Shown here piece after piece: positions 21,133 through 25,794 of a stretch of 25,794 bases of DNA. The stretch is taken from assembly GCA_003833135.1 (NCBI GenBank), contig QZLH01001137.1:15508-41301 (forward strand). Reading direction: 5' to 3'. The notes beneath the pieces were generated by a model that did no database searches, had not been told where the DNA came from, and saw only the letters and a list, made by a program, of their open reading frames with translations. The DNA is from Oehlia diaphana (lineage: Eukaryota > Glomeromycota > Glomeromycetes > Glomerales > Glomeraceae). The position numbers were made by a program, and so were the translations under genes. Position 1 is the stretch's first letter, and every line of letters starts with the position of its first letter.

Positions 21133-23809
21133 ATGACTGATATTACCCTTTCCTGTCTTATTCAAGGAACAAGCCTTGATAAGTATTTTAAGATTACTAT
21201 CGACAAGAACTATGAAATTTCTGACCTTAAGGAAATCATTTGGAATAAAAATAAGAACACCTTTTCCAGAATTGATGCTAATAACCTAATTCTATGGAAA
21301 GTAAAAATTCCCGTCAGTGACAAGACGAAGTTCAAACAACTTAATTTCACCGAGTCAACTATTGAGGGCGATTTAGGTGGTACTAAGATAAATGATGCAA
21401 CTGCCGACGTTAAAGAGATCTTTGGTAATTCTCCCGCAAAAAAACATATACATATTATTATTGAACAACCTAGTACCACTGAGCAACCTACAAATACCAC
21501 TCAAAAATAGAATCAAGAAATGCCGAGTTTAACTCAACAGGCGAAAGCAATGTCCTTGGAAGGTATGTAGAAGAGAAATTCTTTCAGTTCGATTACAAAA
21601 TTTATGAATGGGATAATTTTTTATAATCAATATGATTACAAACTATCATCTTTTAAAGAAGAATCGGACGGATATAATGATAGAAGCGTACCACTCTCAG
21701 GTAATGATTTATGGAATATATGATATTAAAATATATTTCAACATTTTAATATTTAGTCCATAAGGAGTTTAATCATCATGTCTTTATGACTTTCTAAACC
21801 TATTTATTTCAATAACTTCTTAAAAATCTCTTTGCTTCTTGTTAATGTGATACACATTTATATCATCTTACTCTTAAAGAAAATACGAGAACTAGGCAGT
21901 CTTCACTTAATAACTTCATCACGATCCAATTTTAGACAAGGTATATTTTTTTTCAATAAACTTTTTTATATTAATAATTAAAAATAATTATTAATGCAAA
22001 GGCAATTTTTTATAAAGGTACCAATCCATTCAGAACTTCGCCATTTGGTCAAAATAGACGGAATAATGGGATGAATAATCAATCTAGAATAAACCTAACC
22101 GGTCAAACACAACAAACTAGTAAAATTCTTTTACTGGGTGGAACTGGAACCGGAAAGTCAACGATCATTAATATGATGGCAAATTATTTTCTGGGTGGTA
22201 CTTTAGAAAATCCAAAAGTCGTTATTCCAACCAAGTACTTTAAATGGTACTATTTTAAAATAATTATAAATTAATACAAGTAATAAAGAAATTAAGACAT
22301 TAATTTTTTTATTATAATCTTATTTCAGCTTATGGAAGAAATAATTCTGAAGCGAAAATTGGAGATGTAACCAAGAGCCAAACTACAACCTGTTGTAACT
22401 ACGAATTCAAACATCCAGGAAATTCATTCTATGATTTTATCTTCATTGATACTCCAGGAATGAGCGATACAAATGGAATAGAGCAAGATTATAAGAATAT
22501 TGAAGAGATTATTAACGCGGCAATTAATGTTGATTTATTAACTGCTATCGTTATTATTGCTAGTGGTACCGAAGCTAGAATGACTCCAACGATAATGAAT
22601 ACAATAATTCTCCTACGAAACAATCTTCCCGATGAAATTGTCTATAATAATCTCTTACTTATTTTAACAAAGTGTACAAAATCTAGTGCTTGTTTCTCTG
22701 AGGATACTTTTGCAAAAGAAATTGCAAAACCAAAAGTTAGTATATCGTTTTTATTACTTTAAATAACTATAAATAATTGTCAGTTCTTAATCAAATCACA
22801 CTTAGCAAATTTTTTATATGGACAACCAAGTTTTTTGCACTGATCCTCAAATTTGGCTAAACGATGAAGACGAATACTCTTTCGTTCAACATCAATGGAA
22901 CAAATCTTTCAAAACATTCGATAACCTTTTAAAAATGATCACTGAAATGAATGCTACCTCAACTAAAGCCTTTGCAACAATGAGAGACCTTCGTAATAAA
23001 ATTAAGTCGGAAATCGCTACAATTTCTCAAACCACAACAAATATCCAACAAATACAAGACAATCTTGAAGCCGCATATAAAGCTTTACAGAAAACTGGCG
23101 ATAAAAGGAATTCATTCTCTAACTATACAAGAACTAAAACAATTACAGTTACAAACTCCGTTAAAATGAGTAATAATACTAAAAATACGGTCTGTACAAC
23201 ACATCAGAGAAGTGGCATTATTTGTCATGAAAATTGCGGTCTTGAGTTTACTAGTAGCAGTGGAACATTTACATTTAGTGGCTGTGCAGTCTGTGCTCGT
23301 ATGGTAAGCGATGGTAAATGTGCGAAATGTGGATGTGATACTTACAGGTACTACTACTTAATTTTAATAATTGTCTAAACTTTATTTCCGTATCTCTTCA
23401 ACGTTGATAGTGATACTACTTTTTCAATCGTTTAAGCCACTTCCATACTGATATGGAAATGAAGAACGAAACTAAGACAATTAACGAAGTTCTCGAAGAT
23501 ATAAAAGCGCAATATGACATGGCCGATGCAGATCATAAAAGGATTAGTAATGATGCTAATCAATTTCAACAAGCATTCGATGATCTTCAAGTTAATGCAG
23601 ATGCTAGTTACAATAGAATTCGCCAACTATGCACCGATCTTAGTAAGATTTGCTCTCGATTTAACTTCATTGATGAACTTCGTGCGAATTTTATGAATAT
23701 GAAAATGGATGCAAAAACCATACAAAACTCAGATTTACGAAACAAGGCTGAATCAGAAATCATGAAGCTTGAATTTCATATAGATGGTTTATCAAAAAGA
23801 CAAAGTTAA
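21133..23809 (+). pseudogene. CRN-GTPase-Zn-cluster-coiled-coil gene, copy B (start kept, later lesions)
   Basis: Inferred exons: 21133-21562, 21659-21700, 21880-21940, 22018-22246, 22329-22735, 22806-23347 and 23437-23809. The ATG at 21133 opens a Crinkler-type domain (MTDITLSCLIQGTSLDKYF, then RIDANNLILWKVKIP and KKHIHIIIEQP). Then follow the Asn/Ser linker, GTPase (GGTGTGKST, DTPG, TKCTK), Cys/His cluster (CHENC, CAVC, CAKCGC) and coiled coil. The uninterrupted family form would be near 697 residues. Three lesions differ from copy A: TAG in place of TTG in exon 1 (after codon 125), one extra base in exon 3 (61 nt against 60), and 11 bases missing at the end of exon 4. As read, translation would yield only a 125-residue CRN-domain protein, which could itself be functional. 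Exons 5-7 are open and phased as expected. Calling it a pseudogene is inference; alternative splicing could bypass some lesions. Confidence 0.75.
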
Positions 23810-25670
23810 TTTTATATGCGTTAGTCAAAACCACCACAGAATAATTTAGTTTAAAATCTTTTTTATTAATTAAATAAAATATTTTGTAAATTCTTGAAGC
23901 TTCAAAATTTTTTATAAAGATTAAATAAAGTTGCTTAGTTACTACTAAAGATATTTTTTTTTTATATAATTACTATTGTAAATTAATCAGTAAATATCAA
24001 ATCGTCTAATATAAAATAAACGAGATTATAGAACTTTATTAGTATTAGAATTTAATAAGCGCAATATGGAACCGTGGGATAAATTTATTTTATTTCGGAG
24101 TCACTGGAATATCATGATTTTCATTTTCACTGCGCAGCCGTGAAATCATTGATATCCACATTATTACATATTAAATAATACAAAAGTTGTAATCCTTTCT
24201 ATACTAACAGTAAACGTAAAGTAAGAGGGAGTTCTTAGTTTTTGAATTAAATATAAAAATAGAGGATTTATATAATTTTTATATATAGAATTGAACACAT
24301 TAGGATTTTATTAAAAAAAACTTGAATAATTTAAATAAATAAAGTAAAAAAAGAATTATATTCAATTATCCTTAACTTGATTTATGATTGCTTGTAATAA
24401 TAATATATAAATTATAACATATTATAAAATAAATATTAATAAAAAAAATATATATATATAACAAGATGATTAGATTTATGAATTCTTAATTTCTTTGATT
24501 TTGTCAATAGTTGTTTGACCAAATAAATATTTAATAATCGATATAAATAATATATAATATGTAATTATTAGACAGATCTCATTAAAAAAAATAAACTCAC
24601 AAATCATACCACTTTTATTTGATCTTATAATAATTATTCTTTGTTTTTATTATTGAACAACATGTAAAAATATTATTATTATTTTATATAATAAAACTTA
24701 CTCTAATACGTCAGATAATAATGGGAATAAAATATATAAAACGCGCTCTAGACGAAAAGAAAGGCAAATTCATTATAGTGGTTACACTGAACGATTTGAA
24801 ATAATTATCAAACACCCACTTTATTACTTTTAAATAGGTTCCTATTTTCCTTCAGTGTATTTTTTTTGTGACTTTCTGTTATTCAAAAAAGTTGTGATCT
24901 CAATAGTTAAAAGAAGTGATGTTTTAAAATCAATATTGTACAAAGTATTTTTTTTTTATTATTATTTTTTTATTATTTATTAAAAAAAAAAGTTATATAT
25001 TTATTTTTTTATAAATCGTAAATTTAATTAAATTAATTTATAATTCTTTATCTTATTACTATGTAGTGATTACAATTGATCAATAAATTTGTATTGTTAA
25101 ATGTCATTTCTATGGCAAATTATATCTTATTAATCATTTTTCATAAAAATTAGATAATTTATTATTTATTTTTTTATTACATAATCATATTATAATTGAA
25201 CAAAAATTTAATTGTTTGGTCATAATAAAACAATTAATTTGTTTAAATCATTAAAATATTCGTGTTTATCATAATAAAAAATAGACTATTAGTAAAACGA
25301 GTCATAAAAATTTTTTATGAATCAATCTACAATATGACCTATTTATCGTAAAGATAGGTAAATTTTCTAAATATGTCACGTATATTATTCACTATTATTA
25401 TGTAAAACTTGAGGTATTCATCGTTTGTATTTTTACATCAAATCTAATCTTACTCATTATTACGGACTTAGGTATATAATAGATGTAATGTTAAAAAATT
25501 CAAAATAGTAAAAATTACAATTAAGTTGTAATATTTGTAATTTTAGTATCATAATAAATCATATAGCATAATACCAAATAAATTAGTAGTAATTTTATGA
25601 AATATTATGACATTTATTACACAGAACAGCTTGATCTTTGAGAGTCATGTGATAATATATAGTTATTGGG
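23810..25670. other. AT-rich region with the 3' end of the duplication
   Basis: 23810 to about 24067 is homologous to the DNA after copy A (about 14684-15047: AAAGATTAAATAAA, TAAATATC, GAGATTAT(A/G)GAACTTTATTAG), so the duplication extends about 260 bp beyond the stop. After that I see only AT-rich spacer with long A/T runs and no gene up to 25670. Confidence 0.6.
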
Positions 25671-25779
25671 TCAATATGAAGATTTATGACTGTCGATGTT
25701 AAATGATTGGCCGTTATTGTGCCACGTAGTGGCACAATGGCCAATCATATAATATTGATGGTCAAAATCGTAATATTGA
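25671..25779. repeat. Hairpin-forming inverted repeat (MITE-like)
   Basis: Inner arms 25703-25725 and 25729-25748 (ATGATTGGCC..ATTGTGCCAC against GTGGCACAATGGCCAATCAT) pair perfectly except for a 3-base bulge, around a 3-nt loop. The outer flanks also pair imperfectly: TCAATAT at 25671 with ATATTGA near 25779. Probably a small foldback MITE. The target duplication is unclear and the window ends 15 bp later. Confidence 0.7.
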
Positions 25780-25794
25780 ATACTTCTTACCTAA

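Noticed and set aside
21210..21500. 96-codon minus-strand frame opposite exon 1 of copy B
   Set aside because: Shadow of the CRN-domain exon; the plus-strand product has the recognisable motifs.

Overview
The window is AT-rich eukaryotic DNA, most likely from an arbuscular mycorrhizal fungus of the Rhizophagus/Glomeromycotina type. The evidence is short introns of about 60-110 nt with GT..AG ends; a kinase-like gene with the CEYC/VRNYLK Cys-rich leader and NLPYIAPE activation segment of the large Glomeromycotina kinase expansion; an F-box protein; two genes with a Crinkler (CRN) type N-terminal domain; and many MITEs and foldback repeats. No bacterial operon, tRNA, rRNA or CRISPR was seen. 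Species assignment is inference.

Layout. 1-1350: a foldback repeat (113-467) and a textbook hAT-type MITE (830-978, perfect 8-bp target duplication). 1352-3552 (minus): an eight-exon protein kinase-like gene whose catalytic exon lacks one nucleotide in a homopolymer. 3553-6493: gene-poor. 6494-7966 (plus): single-exon F-box protein. 8022-9494: repeats. 9495-14683 (plus): copy A of a CRN/GTPase/Zn-cluster/coiled-coil gene, without its start and split by a 2,526-bp terminal-inverted-repeat (TIR) element (11349-13874). 14729-14844: small inverted-repeat insertion. 15050-17864: gene-poor, A-rich, dispersed repeats. 17865-19711: decayed coding region with a TAAA-rich tail, perhaps a non-LTR retroelement relic. 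20326-20983: tandem repeat of about 93 bp. 21133-23809 (plus): copy B of the CRN/GTPase gene, without the insertion but with its own stop, frameshift and deletion. 23810-25794: AT-rich DNA ending in a hairpin repeat.

The central observation is the tandem pair of fusion genes. Exon by exon they encode a Crinkler ubiquitin-like N-terminal domain, an Asn/Ser-rich linker, a P-loop GTPase of AIG1/Toc34-like type (G1 GGTGTGKST, G3 DTPG, G4-like TKCTK), a Cys/His cluster and an alpha-helical coiled-coil tail. Because copy B is an empty site, it fixes the borders of the element in copy A to the base. That element carries, on the minus strand, an array of about ten diverged units of roughly 100-130 bp, most of them looking like a 23-40 nt mini-exon with a polypyrimidine-AG acceptor and a GT donor. 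A second, unrelated tandem array (20326-20983) has weaker but similar grammar. These mini-exon-like arrays are the best candidates for something undescribed.

All calls come from reading the sequence. No alignment, structure prediction or expression data were available.
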